A stretch of 64,000 bases of DNA from Vibrio toranzoniae (GCF_024347655.1 NZ_AP025515.1:992001-1056000); one strand, 5' to 3'. Counted from the first letter of the stretch, positions 8,954 through 17,645 are shown. Program-made: numbers and translations. Notes: generated by a model not told the origin, from the letters alone.

Positions 8954-9385
8954 TTAAACCAAAGCGGCCACTTTTCCTTTCGCTACCAATTGATCTCGAA
9001 TCGAGTCATATGCCCAGTTGAACGCAATCGCGTAAAGTACAAAGAAAATCACTAGGCCGATATCCATAACCAGTACGGTTAGGAAATCGAGTTGTAGGAC
9101 CCACATTAGAACAGGAAGAGTCATCGTCATTAATCCGAGTTCAAACCCTAACCCGTGTAAAACTCGAGTCTTCTTGGTTCGTTTGCTGCGGTCGGCTCCG
9201 AATACTTTATCGTAGCCGTAGTTGTAAACGTAGTTCCAAGCCATTGCGATGAATGACATCGCAAGTGCTAAGCCCGCCATTTTTCCTGCACCATCTCCGG
9301 TGATATACGTTGCAAGCCCCGCCATCAACATCAAAGCAACTAGTTCAAATAGCATCATGTGCAACATGCGTTCTTTATGTGACAT
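8954..9385 (-). CDS. PACE family efflux transporter
   Basis: A 143-residue, four-helix inner-membrane protein made of two tandem 'bacterial transmembrane pair' repeats: MLHMMLFELVALM..MAWNYVYNYGYDKVFG and VLHGLGFELGLMT..FNWAYDSIRDQ. The paired ELV/ELG glutamates in helices 1 and 3 and the NW(V/A)Y motifs are hallmarks of the PACE family, whose prototype AceI exports chlorhexidine and short diamines by proton exchange. The native substrate here is unknown. AAGAGAG lies upstream of the start. A LysR regulator is divergently transcribed 127 bp away, the same arrangement as AceI/AceR. Confidence 0.88.
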   Translation of the reverse strand: MSHKERMLHMMLFELVALMLMAGLATYITGDGAGKMAGLALAMSFIAMAWNYVYNYGYDKVFGADRSKRTKKTRVLHGLGFELGLMTMTLPVLMWVLQLDFLTVLVMDIGLVIFFVLYAIAFNWAYDSIRDQLVAKGKVAALV

Positions 9386-9512
9386 TTTTTACTCTCTTTA
9401 TGTTTTTCTAGCCTCTATGGGCTAATGACTTGGTTAGATAATATCTATTTAAGTGATAATATAAAGATAGTTAGCATCACATATAGTGATAGTAAGTGTT
9501 GGGAGACGCTGA
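9386..9512. promoter_or_regulatory. Divergent promoter region, PACE gene / LysR regulator
   Basis: This 127-bp gap is AT-rich and contains overlapping dyads such as ATCACATATAGTGAT (about 9476-9490). Divergent LysR/target layouts usually place the T-N11-A operators here. Exact sites are not assignable by eye. Confidence 0.4.
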
Positions 9513-10400
9513 ATGTACAACATAGAACAGCTGAAGATGTTTGTGTATGCCGTTGAACTAGGGTCATTTTCTGCTAGTGCTCGTCAACTGGGGAAGGTGC
9601 AGTCGGCGGTGAGTCAAGGTATCAGTAATCTCGAAATTGATTTTAATGTCGAGCTGTTTGATCGTTCGACTCGAAAGCCTTCACTAACCAAAGCGGGCGA
9701 GCAATTATTTAAACAGGTGAAAGCAATTGTGCTTCAGGTTGAAGATCTGAATGTGGCGGTCAGTGCGATGGGTAGCGGTGAAGAGGGGCTCATCAAAATT
9801 GCATTAGATGATTCATTATTGGTCCCGAACCTATCTAAGATCCTGAGTGAATTCAGTAACTATTTCCCTGCTACTGAAGTTGAATTGGTTGCCTGTACCA
9901 CAACTGAGGTTAATCCGTTGGTTATAGAAGAGGGAGCCGACATTGGATTGATGTTTACCAACTTGGCGTTTGATGTAGGCTCTGAGCCTTGCTTTATCGG
10001 CCACTTACCGTTTATTGCCGTGTGTCATCCTAGCCACTTGCTCGCAAAATTAAGTGTCGCAAAACTTTCTGATTTACTCCCGCATCGTCAGTTGATGTTG
10101 AGGGGAGACAAAGGCAAAGTGATGGATCAGTTTCCGCTGATTGCCGGTAAGGTATGGTGGTCAAACAGCTTTATTGTTATCAAAGAGATGGTGCTTGGCA
10201 GCGATATTGGGTGGGCATACTTACCCAAGCACCTTGTCGAAGAGGAGCTGAATAAGCAACGTTTAGTGGAGATTAATGTGTCCTTTGATCACAAAACATG
10301 GTCACCGCCTGTCGATCTTGTTTTGTCTAAAACACGCTCGAAAGGTCCAGCATTGCTTTGGCTTGAACAAGCTTTGAAAGGCTTATTGGACGAAACATAA
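9513..10400 (+). CDS. LysR family transcriptional regulator (AceR-like position)
   Basis: A 295-residue LysR-type regulator. The N-terminal winged helix (QLKMFVYAVELGSFSASARQLGKVQSAVSQGISNLE) is followed by a periplasmic-binding-like effector domain from about residue 90. GGGAG lies 6 bp before the ATG. It is divergent from the PACE pump and so is the obvious candidate for its control, probably sensing a pump substrate; this is inferred from position. A terminator follows. Confidence 0.88.
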   Translation: MYNIEQLKMFVYAVELGSFSASARQLGKVQSAVSQGISNLEIDFNVELFDRSTRKPSLTKAGEQLFKQVKAIVLQVEDLNVAVSAMGSGEEGLIKIALDDSLLVPNLSKILSEFSNYFPATEVELVACTTTEVNPLVIEEGADIGLMFTNLAFDVGSEPCFIGHLPFIAVCHPSHLLAKLSVAKLSDLLPHRQLMLRGDKGKVMDQFPLIAGKVWWSNSFIVIKEMVLGSDIGWAYLPKHLVEEELNKQRLVEINVSFDHKTWSPPVDLVLSKTRSKGPALLWLEQALKGLLDET

Positions 10401-10436
10401 ACTGGACGAGGCTTAAATTGGATGAAACGTCATAAA

Positions 10437-10472
10437 GAAAAGGCTCACCGCTTACCGTGTGAGCCTTTCTAT
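10437..10472 (+). terminator. Terminator after the LysR gene
   Basis: AAAGGCTCAC pairs with GTGAGCCTTT, followed by CTATTTT. Located about 40 bp beyond the stop. Confidence 0.75.
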
Positions 10473-10497
10473 TTTATGTGATGCTGCTTTTTGTTAG

Positions 10498-10532
10498 TGC
10501 TAGATGCTAGATGCTAGATGCTAGATGCTAGG
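10498..10532. repeat. 7-bp tandem repeat TGCTAGA overlapping the acr3 stop codon
   Basis: Four perfect head-to-tail copies of TGCTAGA followed by TGCTAGG (35 bp). On the minus strand the repeat supplies the last codons and the TAG stop of the ACR3 transporter gene and runs 23 bp beyond it. It is one of three different heptamer repeats in the window. Confidence 0.95.
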
Positions 10533-11576
10533 TTTTACCGTTTGACCGTTGTAGTACTTAGTCTTCATTTTTAGAGCAATGTTAACTAAGTAAATCAATA
10601 CGGGCACTTCAATCAGTGGGCCGATCACTCCAGCGAAAGCTTGGTCAGAGTTGATGCCAAATACAGCAATAGATACTGCAATTGCGAGCTCGAAGTTGTT
10701 GCCTGTCGCTGTAAATGCAATTGACGCGTTCTTATCGTATTCAATGCCCATCTTTTTACCAATGAAGAAGCTGACGAAGAACATCAACGTAAAGTAAATG
10801 GTCAGTGGAATAGCAATCAGCAATACATCCATTGGTAGTTCAACAATCATCTCGCCTTTTAGGCTGAACATCAAAACGATAGTCGCTAATAGTGCAATCA
10901 GTGTGATTGGTGAGATACGTGGAATGAACACATCGTTGTACCACTGTTCGCCCTTCATCGACACTAGGATCTTACGACTTAAGAAGCCCGCTAGGAATGG
11001 GATACCTAAATAGATAAGTACACTGTGTGCAATATCGATCATCGAGATATCAACCAACATGCCTTCGTAACCAAACACTGGTGGTAGCACACTGATGAAT
11101 AACCACGCCATAAAGCTATAGCTCACCACTTGGAATGCACTGTTAAGAGCAACCAATGCTGCGCCGTATTCTTTATTACCGCCACCGATGTCATTCCAAA
11201 CCAGAACCATTGCTACACAACGAGCAAGACCAATCAGGATCACACCGACCATGTAACCAGGGTGATCACCTAAGAAGATAATGGCTAATACAAACATCAG
11301 AATCGGACCTACGATCCAGTTCATAATCAGTGATAGCTTGATGGCTTTCTTATCTTTTACCACTGTACCTAACAAGCTGTAGTTCACTTTAGCCAAAGGT
11401 GGATACATCATTAAGATAAGGCCAATCGCTAAGGGAATGTTAGTACTGCCTACCGACATAGCTTCATTCCATTGTTCAATTTGTGGAAACATGGTGCCAA
11501 CTAATACACCAATCCCCATGGCGATAAAGATCCACAATGTTAAATAGCGATCTAGAAAACCTAACTTTGGTTGCAT
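10521..11576 (-). CDS. acr3: ACR3 family arsenite efflux transporter
   Basis: A 351-residue, ten-helix inner-membrane carrier that exports arsenite (and perhaps antimonite). The diagnostic ACR3 segment [13 protein letters not shown] contains the conserved cysteine needed for metalloid transport, and the later [20 protein letters not shown] is also typical. AAGAGAG supports the start. It follows arsR by about 100 bp; a weaker dyad in that gap (TTAATCG at 11602 and CGATTTAA at 11618) may be a second ArsR site. No arsenate reductase or arsH is visible nearby. The 3' end, including the stop codon, lies inside a 7-bp tandem repeat. Confidence 0.94.
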   Translation of the reverse strand: MQPKLGFLDRYLTLWIFIAMGIGVLVGTMFPQIEQWNEAMSVGSTNIPLAIGLILMMYPPLAKVNYSLLGTVVKDKKAIKLSLIMNWIVGPILMFVLAIIFLGDHPGYMVGVILIGLARCVAMVLVWNDIGGGNKEYGAALVALNSAFQVVSYSFMAWLFISVLPPVFGYEGMLVDISMIDIAHSVLIYLGIPFLAGFLSRKILVSMKGEQWYNDVFIPRISPITLIALLATIVLMFSLKGEMIVELPMDVLLIAIPLTIYFTLMFFVSFFIGKKMGIEYDKNASIAFTATGNNFELAIAVSIAVFGINSDQAFAGVIGPLIEVPVLIYLVNIALKMKTKYYNGQTVKPSI

Positions 11577-11680
11577 TGTATTCTCTCTTTAATTTCTATC
11601 GTTAATCGTCGAAATTCGATTTAATAAGACCAAAATACGCTTAGTTTCACTGTGTGATGTATGAACTAAGCGTGATGAAT

Positions 11681-12031
11681 CTATTTTAAAATGGTGTTAA
11701 TCAGTGACTCAAACTGCTGAATATTGTTTCGATTAATGCGGTAACACATTTTTGGAGGAATGGACTCGGCGCTAATAAAACCTGAGTTCTTCAATATTCT
11801 TAGGTGCTCTGATACTGTCGATTGAGCCAAATCTAATTCACTAACCAGATCGCTGTTCAAGCAGCCCCCAGACTTTTCTAAAGCTGACAAAATACTAAGT
11901 ATGCGAACTCTCGCTGGGTGAGCGAGTGCTTTGGCTAATGAGGCCATCTCTTTCTCTGCTTCAGTATTACTTAGCGGAAGAGAACAGCTTTCAGTTACTT
12001 GGCATGTTGTGGTCATACTTAAGTGGCTCAT
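11681..12031 (-). CDS. arsR: ArsR family metalloregulator
   Basis: A 116-residue ArsR/SmtB winged-helix repressor: EMASLAKALAHPARVRILSIL, then the recognition helix LDLAQSTVSEHLRILKNSGFI. Cysteines at about residues 10, 16 and 57 (SGGCLNSDL) could bind As(III); the ELCVCDL motif of E. coli ArsR is absent, so the site is of another type. The annotated ATG abuts a strong inverted repeat, and a second ATG lies five codons in. It heads the arsR-acr3 unit and should repress it until arsenite binds. Confidence 0.88.
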   Translation of the reverse strand: MSHLSMTTTCQVTESCSLPLSNTEAEKEMASLAKALAHPARVRILSILSALEKSGGCLNSDLVSELDLAQSTVSEHLRILKNSGFISAESIPPKMCYRINRNNIQQFESLINTILK

Positions 12032-12032
12032 T

Positions 12033-12064
12033 TACTATTAATCGTTAAAAGACGATTGATAGTA
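12033..12064. promoter_or_regulatory. Putative ArsR operator
   Basis: Inverted repeat: ACTATTAATCGT (12034-12045) faces ACGATTGATAGT (12052-12063), one mismatch in 12 bp. It lies directly before the arsR start, where a repressor would block transcription. Confidence 0.65.
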
Positions 12065-12141
12065 AGACTATTTCTTCTGGGGGTCAATGCGAATTTATTC
12101 ATTAGCTAGCATGGACGTTCATTACTTGGCTCTACCAGCTA

Positions 12142-12675
12142 TTAGCCGTTTTCGATTTTTGATTTCCCTACCCAATACAATGGCCATTTTTGTTGCGGCG
12201 ACGTGTTATTGAGCATGGCTCCAATACAAACCAGTGCAATGCTGCCGACCAGAACAGGAGTGAATAAGAAAGTCCAATCTACGGATGCTGTACCTGCCAG
12301 TGTAATTACGATTGGATTGGCTCCCGCTGGTGGATGAACGGCGCGAAAGTACAGCATCAACATAATTGCGGATCCTACCGCCAACGCCATCACTAAATAA
12401 GAATCACCAAACCCATACAGTGCGATCAACCCAACCACGGCAGAGATAAAATGACCAGCGATGATGTTTCTGGGTTGAGCTAGCGGCGATGTTGGAACTG
12501 CGAACAATAGAACACACGTTGCTCCAAACGGAGCCATTAGCCAAGGTATTTCAGATTGCTCTGCGAGTAAGCACAATACGAATACCCCTGTTGTCCCTCC
12601 GATAAAGCCTTTTAACAGCTGACTGATCGTTGCGCGTGGAGGAAGTTCACCTCCGCCGGTTAGCTTTTTAATCAT
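12142..12675 (-). CDS. HPP family integral membrane protein
   Basis: An HPP-family membrane protein of about 177 residues with four predicted spans. The family signature HPPAGANP is present about two-thirds along, together with APFGATCVLLFAVPTSPLAQPRN, conserved in the family. I prefer the ATG at 12675, which has AAGGA 7 bp upstream; an in-frame ATG at 12690 would add five residues. Some plant and cyanobacterial HPP proteins move nitrite, but the role of bacterial members is largely unknown. It faces a TetR regulator across a pair of palindromes, so inducible expression is likely. Confidence 0.85.
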   Translation of the reverse strand: MIKKLTGGGELPPRATISQLLKGFIGGTTGVFVLCLLAEQSEIPWLMAPFGATCVLLFAVPTSPLAQPRNIIAGHFISAVVGLIALYGFGDSYLVMALAVGSAIMLMLYFRAVHPPAGANPIVITLAGTASVDWTFLFTPVLVGSIALVCIGAMLNNTSPQQKWPLYWVGKSKIENG

Positions 12676-12711
12676 CACGATTTCCTTCATTTAAGATTAA
12701 GGATACAAAGT

Positions 12712-12753
12712 GTACAGATCTGTACGTGTTGAGTTGAATGATACAGATCTGTA
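12712..12753. promoter_or_regulatory. Twin palindromic operators between the HPP and TetR genes
   Basis: GTACAGATCTGTAC (12712-12725) is a perfect 14-bp palindrome, and TACAGATCTGTA (12742-12753) repeats its core, centres 29 bp apart. Flanks GTG/CAC extend the similarity. Two near-identical dyads in a divergent gap beside a TetR gene are the expected autoregulatory operators. Confidence 0.8.
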
Positions 12754-12815
12754 CACTGTTGGCAACAGCAAATTTAGCAACACTAAATTTTATCCGATTT
12801 GAAATAGGGGCAGGC

Positions 12816-13376
12816 ATGAGTAAGAAAGAGCAGATCTTGGATGTAGCTGAGTCTTTGTTTAACCAATTTGGCTATACCGCGGTTGGTGTGGATATGATCC
12901 GAGATGAAGCTGGAGTTTCTAAGACATCGATGTATCGCCACTTTGGATCCAAAACCAAGCTAATTAAGGCGGTATTGATTAGGCGTCATCAGAGGTTTGA
13001 ATCTAGCCTAGAAACGTTTCTTATATCGGGTACTGGCGCGCAGGGTCAACTTAACGCGTTATTAGATTGGCACTTTGCTTGGTTTGAGCAACCTGATTTC
13101 AAAGGATGCATGTTCATGCATGCCTTAGCGGAGTTTAAAGCGTCTGAAGATGATATAGCGATGCTATCCCAGCAACATAAAGTGTGGCTTAAAAGCACGA
13201 TTCGTCGCGTAATAAATCATGATAAAAATGGAGATGATACGTTATTGGAGCTGTGCAGTGAATCGGTGATGATCTTTATTGAAGGCCTTATCGTGAGGAG
13301 CGAGTTTGGAAAATTAGGTTTAAACAAAGAACCTTATCGAAAAGCTTTGCATGCTTTGGCTGATCTAACGATATAA
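12816..13376 (+). CDS. TetR/AcrR family transcriptional regulator
   Basis: From ATG 12816 the product has 186 residues. The N-terminal helix-turn-helix is clear: KKEQILDVAESLFNQFGY, then VDMIRDEAGVSKTSMYRHF. The rest is the helical ligand domain, with a possible sensor Cys in FKGCMFMHALAEF. A longer in-frame start at 12738 lies inside the operator and lacks a ribosome site, so I reject it. The gene is divergent from the HPP membrane protein and probably represses both itself and that gene through the twin palindromes. The ligand is unknown. Confidence 0.88.
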   Translation: MSKKEQILDVAESLFNQFGYTAVGVDMIRDEAGVSKTSMYRHFGSKTKLIKAVLIRRHQRFESSLETFLISGTGAQGQLNALLDWHFAWFEQPDFKGCMFMHALAEFKASEDDIAMLSQQHKVWLKSTIRRVINHDKNGDDTLLELCSESVMIFIEGLIVRSEFGKLGLNKEPYRKALHALADLTI

Positions 13377-13453
13377 TCGAACATAGAACCGTTACACAAG
13401 ATAACGAAAATCATAATTGACACTTTAATTTTTACTTATAGGTAAGCCCTGAA

Positions 13454-14260
13454 ATGCCACAACAGAACATCAAATTTATCGCTGCTGATATGGACGGCAC
13501 TCTGCTTAATGAACACGGGAAGTTAGACCCTGAATTTTTCAATCTCTATGAGCGACTAGAAGCTCAAGACATTATTTTTGCTGCGGCATCGGGCCGACAG
13601 TACTACAGCTTGATGGAGACATTTTCTCCGCTAAAAGATCGCATGATGTTTGTTGCTGAAAACGGCACATTAGTGATGCACAAAGGCCGAGAGCTCTACA
13701 GCTGCTTGCTTGATACTGATGCCATCAAAGACATCATCAAAGAAGCGCGTGCTATTGAAGGCGCGCATGTGGTGCTTTGTGGTAAGAAATCAGCATACAT
13801 CGAAACCAAAGACGAACGCGCTTTAGCGGAGATCTCTAAGTACTACCACCGCCGTGAGCAAGTAGAAGACTTACTGGCGGTAGAAGATGAATTCATCAAA
13901 GTTGCTATCTGCCACTTCGACGGTTCACAAGAGAAAGTGAACCCAAGTATCAATGCCAAGTTCGGTGACAATTACCAAGTGGTTGTGAGCGCAAAAATCT
14001 GGCTTGATGTGATGAACGCTGAAGCGTCAAAAGGCGCAGCAATTAAGCATCTACAAAACACACTCGGCTTCACTTACGAGCAAACCATGAGCTTTGGTGA
14101 TTACCTGAATGACTACGAAATGCTTAAAGAGAGCTACCATTCTTACGCGATGGAAAATGCACACCCTAAGCTGAAAGAGATCGCACGTTTTGGTGCGCCA
14201 AGTAACGTCGATGCTGGTGTATTCCAAGTGCTTGAGAAACTGCTAGCGTCACGCGGTTAA
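13454..14260 (+). CDS. Cof-type HAD-IIB sugar-phosphatase (YbjI/SupH-like)
   Basis: A 268-residue cytosolic HAD phosphatase with a type IIB cap. Motif I is AADMDGTLLN (nucleophile Asp about residue 12), motif II is ASGRQYYSL, the motif III Lys lies in ASKGAAIK, and motif IV is FGDYLNDYEML. SGRQYY and the GDYLND variant point to the YbjI/SupH group, which dephosphorylates sugar phosphates and FMN. It is a single gene with its own terminator. Confidence 0.88.
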   Translation: MPQQNIKFIAADMDGTLLNEHGKLDPEFFNLYERLEAQDIIFAAASGRQYYSLMETFSPLKDRMMFVAENGTLVMHKGRELYSCLLDTDAIKDIIKEARAIEGAHVVLCGKKSAYIETKDERALAEISKYYHRREQVEDLLAVEDEFIKVAICHFDGSQEKVNPSINAKFGDNYQVVVSAKIWLDVMNAEASKGAAIKHLQNTLGFTYEQTMSFGDYLNDYEMLKESYHSYAMENAHPKLKEIARFGAPSNVDAGVFQVLEKLLASRG

Positions 14261-14277
14261 GCTCAATCCTATTTTTA

Positions 14278-14314
14278 TCAAAGCCAACTCGTGAATATGA
14301 GTTGGCTTTTTTGT
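14278..14314 (+). terminator. Terminator after the Cof-type phosphatase
   Basis: AAAGCCAACTC pairs with GAGTTGGCTTT, followed by a T-run; loop of 8 nt. Confidence 0.85.
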
Positions 14315-14431
14315 TGGCTAATGGTTTATCGAGTTAAATTTGAACGAGTGTTCAGTTTGTTGTAGTCTGATCAGAAAGATGGGTATCCACTTCGAATTGG
14401 ATACGCCTTAGCAACGACATTTGGAAAGATT

Positions 14432-15079
14432 ATGAGCAAGAAACTTCAACTCGATATTATTTCTGACGTAATGTGCCCTTGGTGCGTGGTCGGCTACAAA
14501 AACTTAGAGCAAGCTGTTTCTGAGCTTGGCTTAGCACAACAGATTGAACTTGAATGGCAGCCGTTTGAGTTGAATCCAGACATGCCGCAAGAAGGTGAAA
14601 ACCTGCGTGATCACATCATGAGAAAATACGGTTCTAGTGCGGAAGAGAGCCAACGCTCACGTGAGCAACTGGCTGCCCGTGGCAAAGCGGTTGGGTTCGA
14701 TTTTAACTTCTATGACAGCATGAGAATGGTGAATTCACGTCACCTACATGTGTTGCTTGATTTTGCTCTAGCACACGGTAAACAGACTGAGTTAAAGCTA
14801 CGCTTCTTCACTGCGCATTTTTCAGAGCAGAAAGATCTGGCTGATCTGGAGGTTATCGCGCAAGAACTTGAAGCGATTGGTTTAGACTCAACGAAGGCAC
14901 TGAAACGCTTGAAGAACATCGACAACTTAAAGCAAATTGAAGCGCAAGAGTTTGAATGGCAACGCATGGGCATCTCTGCGGTCCCTACTGTGGTATTCAA
15001 CCGCAAGAGTGCAGTCACTGGGGCGCAGACGGTAGAAACGTATAAGCAAATTCTTCAAGAGCTTATGGCCGAATCATAA
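14432..15079 (+). CDS. DsbA family oxidoreductase, FrnE-like
   Basis: A 215-residue thioredoxin-fold protein without a signal peptide, so probably cytosolic. The active site is CPWC (residues 15-18) in DIISDVMCPWCVVGYKNLEQA, and the cis-Pro loop is GISAVPTVVFN. This is the FrnE-like branch of the DsbA family, linked in other bacteria to oxidative stress. Length is typical. The promoter region contains an inverted repeat (GTATCCA 14383-14389 and TGGATAC 14398-14404). The next gene starts 33 bp on, possibly in the same transcript. Confidence 0.9.
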   Translation: MSKKLQLDIISDVMCPWCVVGYKNLEQAVSELGLAQQIELEWQPFELNPDMPQEGENLRDHIMRKYGSSAEESQRSREQLAARGKAVGFDFNFYDSMRMVNSRHLHVLLDFALAHGKQTELKLRFFTAHFSEQKDLADLEVIAQELEAIGLDSTKALKRLKNIDNLKQIEAQEFEWQRMGISAVPTVVFNRKSAVTGAQTVETYKQILQELMAES

Positions 15080-15112
15080 GCCGATCATTGGTATCAATTA
15101 GGTCTGAATTTC

Positions 15113-16312
15113 ATGGAATCACTTTCACTCGCTCAAGCGCAAAAAATGGTATTGCTTTCGCAAAAATTGCCACCTAAGAAGCAACGTAATGGTGGCGCTT
15201 TGGCAAACACGCTGTCTGCGATTGAAAACCTTGGATATGTGCAAATTGATACCATCTCTGTGATTCAACGAGCTCACCACCACACGCTTTGGAATCGTAA
15301 TCAAGACTATCAATTGAATCATCTGGATAAACTGTTAGAGCGTCGAGAGGTGTTTGAGTATTGGTCGCACGCCGCCGCATATTTACCCATGCGAGATTAC
15401 CGTTTCAGTTTGCATCGAAAGAACGGGTTTGCGAGCGGTAAGCTTAAGCATTGGTATAAAAAAGACGACGCACTCATGGCACATGTTCTCAAACGTATTG
15501 AGAGCGAAGGGCCATTGATGGCGAAAGACTTTGAAGGGGACAGACCAAACCCCGGCGGATGGGGCGGTAAGCCTGCCAAGCAAGCGCTAGAGACTTTGTT
15601 TATGCAAGGTGACTTAATGGTGCCGAGCCGAGTGAACTTTCATAAGGTGTATGACCTAACCGAGCGAGTTTTGCCAAGTGGTATTGATACCTCTGAACCG
15701 ACTGAGCAAGAGTACATTGAGCATCTGATCACGCGTTATTTAGAAGCCAATGGGGTAGGAATCGCATCGCAAATGAGCTATCTCCTTAAGAACACCAAAC
15801 CACTGATTCAGAAAACACTCCAACAGATGCTTGAAGACAAACAAGTCGTGAAGGTGGATGTTCAAGGCTCTGATTACTACGTGTTGCCCGATGCTTTTGA
15901 GCTGCTGAATCAGTCTCTGTCTAGAACTAAGTTAAAGATATTGTCTCCGTTTGATAACCTGTTGATTCAACGTAAGCGAATGCAATCACTGTTTAATTTT
16001 GATTACCTTCTTGAGTGTTATGTTCCTGAAGCCAAGCGCCAGTTTGGTTACTTCAGTTTGCCGATTCTGTGGCAAGGTGAGCTGGTGGCACGAATGGATT
16101 GTAAGGTCGACAGGAAGAATCGAATACTTCATATCCGTAACTTGGCTGTCGAAGACAGGATTACAAGCCATGAGGCATTAGTTCACGCTTTATGTGATGA
16201 ACTTAAGCATTTTATGGTGTTCAATCAGTGTGATGAGATAATTGTTTCCACCACCACGCCCACAAACCTTGGTCAAGGCTTGATGGAGCATTGGCACAGT
16301 GGTCGCCGTTAA
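15113..16312 (+). CDS. ycaQ: YcaQ/AlkX-type DNA glycosylase (winged-helix protein)
   Basis: A 399-residue protein of the HTH_42/AlkZ-like superfamily. Near residue 42 it carries VQIDTISV, the Gln-x-Asp motif of the E. coli YcaQ (AlkX) branch; that branch removes bulky alkyl-guanine and unhooks interstrand crosslinks, whereas AlkZ proper uses Gln-x-Gln. Also visible are RAHHHTLWNR, VFEYWSHAAAYLP and the C-terminal VEDRITSHEALVHAL. Length agrees with the family. It lies 33 bp downstream of the FrnE-like gene. The glycosylase activity is inferred from the motif. Confidence 0.87.
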   Translation: MESLSLAQAQKMVLLSQKLPPKKQRNGGALANTLSAIENLGYVQIDTISVIQRAHHHTLWNRNQDYQLNHLDKLLERREVFEYWSHAAAYLPMRDYRFSLHRKNGFASGKLKHWYKKDDALMAHVLKRIESEGPLMAKDFEGDRPNPGGWGGKPAKQALETLFMQGDLMVPSRVNFHKVYDLTERVLPSGIDTSEPTEQEYIEHLITRYLEANGVGIASQMSYLLKNTKPLIQKTLQQMLEDKQVVKVDVQGSDYYVLPDAFELLNQSLSRTKLKILSPFDNLLIQRKRMQSLFNFDYLLECYVPEAKRQFGYFSLPILWQGELVARMDCKVDRKNRILHIRNLAVEDRITSHEALVHALCDELKHFMVFNQCDEIIVSTTTPTNLGQGLMEHWHSGRR

Positions 16313-16448
16313 GTCTTAATGCTTAACCTCGATATATCTGATTTGATAAATACTTTGCATTTGCAATAGTCACAGTGTCCAATGTCGGTTAAAACAATAT
16401 TGACCGAAAAACCTTATTTTTTAAGGTTTTAAATAGGAAGCTCGCTTC

Positions 16449-16787
16449 ATGCGAAAATCAGATAAGAAAATAGAGAATCAAATCAGAGACGTACTAACGG
16501 ACGTTTGCGAAGACACGTTGAAAAGCTATGACGGTTTTTTGTGGGTAACGCACGTGGTCAACTTTTCCTCTTTCCCGCAAAGCTTAAAAATCATCTGCGT
16601 ATTCGATACCAATCAGGATAGAACTAACTTTTTGAATGGCGAAGGCAAGCAGAGTGTCTCTGAGGCCATCCAAAAGGCGTTTAATCAGGTTGGGATCCAA
16701 CTGAAGAATATCGATAAGCATGTCAGTTATGATACACAAGAAAACTGTGACCGTGATCACCAAGGGAAATGGAACATAAGGTTGTAA
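16449..16787 (+). CDS. Conserved hypothetical protein
   Basis: A 112-residue soluble protein beginning MRKSDKKIENQIRDVLTDVCE, with two cysteines in the first 20 residues region, a FSSFPQSLKIICVFD strand pair and a C-terminal His/Asp-rich tail (NCDRDHQGKW). AGGAAG lies 9 bp before the ATG, which supports expression. I recall similar Vibrio and Shewanella proteins, but I see no known domain. It is followed tail-to-tail by the DeoR regulator. Function unknown. Confidence 0.7.
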   Translation: MRKSDKKIENQIRDVLTDVCEDTLKSYDGFLWVTHVVNFSSFPQSLKIICVFDTNQDRTNFLNGEGKQSVSEAIQKAFNQVGIQLKNIDKHVSYDTQENCDRDHQGKWNIRL

Positions 16788-16889
16788 GCGTTTTGGTGGG
16801 GGCTCACAGAGTGGTGGCCATTGTGATGACGCTTTCCCAATACTGATAATTGGGACTCGACGAATGCTATTTGGAAAACTTGCTTATCA

Positions 16890-17645
16890 TTAACAGAGAA
16901 CTTGAATGCCTTTTTCTTCAAGTTCTTCAATAACACTAGTGGATAAGTTTTTGTCAGTAATGACACCATCAAGTGTATCCAGATCTAGGGCGTGAAAGCT
17001 TGCAATTCGACCATACTTAGTAGAGTCAGATATTAGGTAGTTGGCTTGCGCTGCTTTTACAATGGATTTTTTAACCAACACTTTATTTTCGTTTGGTGTC
17101 GATAAGCCTTTTAAACTCCAAGAAGAAGAGGAAATGAAGGCAATATCAATATTCATACCATCCAAGAACTCAGCGACTTTCCCACCAATACTCGATTGGT
17201 TCTCACGATCGATTTTGCCACCTGTGTGGTAAATCTCGCATGATGAGTGATTCATCAAATAAGCCGCGATTGAGAAATCGTTGGTGATGATTAACAGATC
17301 TTCACGTATTGCCAACTGATGGGCGACTTCTAATGAGGTTGTTCCTGCATCTAAATAAACAGTGGCATCTTTTTCGATAAGTTGAGCAGCAAGCTTACCT
17401 ATTTGTACTTTTTCATTCGTTTGTTGTTCTACCTTAGCGTCATGAGAAAGTTCGTGATGCAAGGCTTGAGCTAGTTGAACCCCTCCAGATACTGAAACGA
17501 CTTTCCCAGAAGCTTCTAGCTTTACTATGTCTCGACGAACGGTCATATGCGATACGTCGAGCTGAGCGACTAACTCAGAAATACTAATCACCTCTTGGTG
17601 TGATAACAGTGACAAAATGGTTCTCTGACGCTCTGCTGGAATCAT
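16890..17645 (-). CDS. DeoR family regulator of the threonate/erythronate operon (YgbI-like)
   Basis: A 251-residue DeoR-family regulator: N-terminal helix-turn-helix MIPAERQRTILSLL..VISISELVAQLDVSHMTVRRD, then the sensor domain with YLDAGTTSLEVA and ISDSTKYGRIA, which usually binds a phosphorylated sugar intermediate. It is divergent from ltnD across a 281-bp gap, the same layout as E. coli ygbI next to ygbJKLMN. A role as local repressor is inferred; the inducer may be a phosphorylated tetronate. Confidence 0.87.
   Translation of the reverse strand: MIPAERQRTILSLLSHQEVISISELVAQLDVSHMTVRRDIVKLEASGKVVSVSGGVQLAQALHHELSHDAKVEQQTNEKVQIGKLAAQLIEKDATVYLDAGTTSLEVAHQLAIREDLLIITNDFSIAAYLMNHSSCEIYHTGGKIDRENQSSIGGKVAEFLDGMNIDIAFISSSSWSLKGLSTPNENKVLVKKSIVKAAQANYLISDSTKYGRIASFHALDLDTLDGVITDKNLSTSVIEELEEKGIQVLC

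Noticed and set aside
12738-12815. Upstream extension of the TetR gene
   Set aside because: The extra 26 codons overlap the palindromic operator and lack a ribosome site; ATG 12816 starts at the usual TetR N-terminus.
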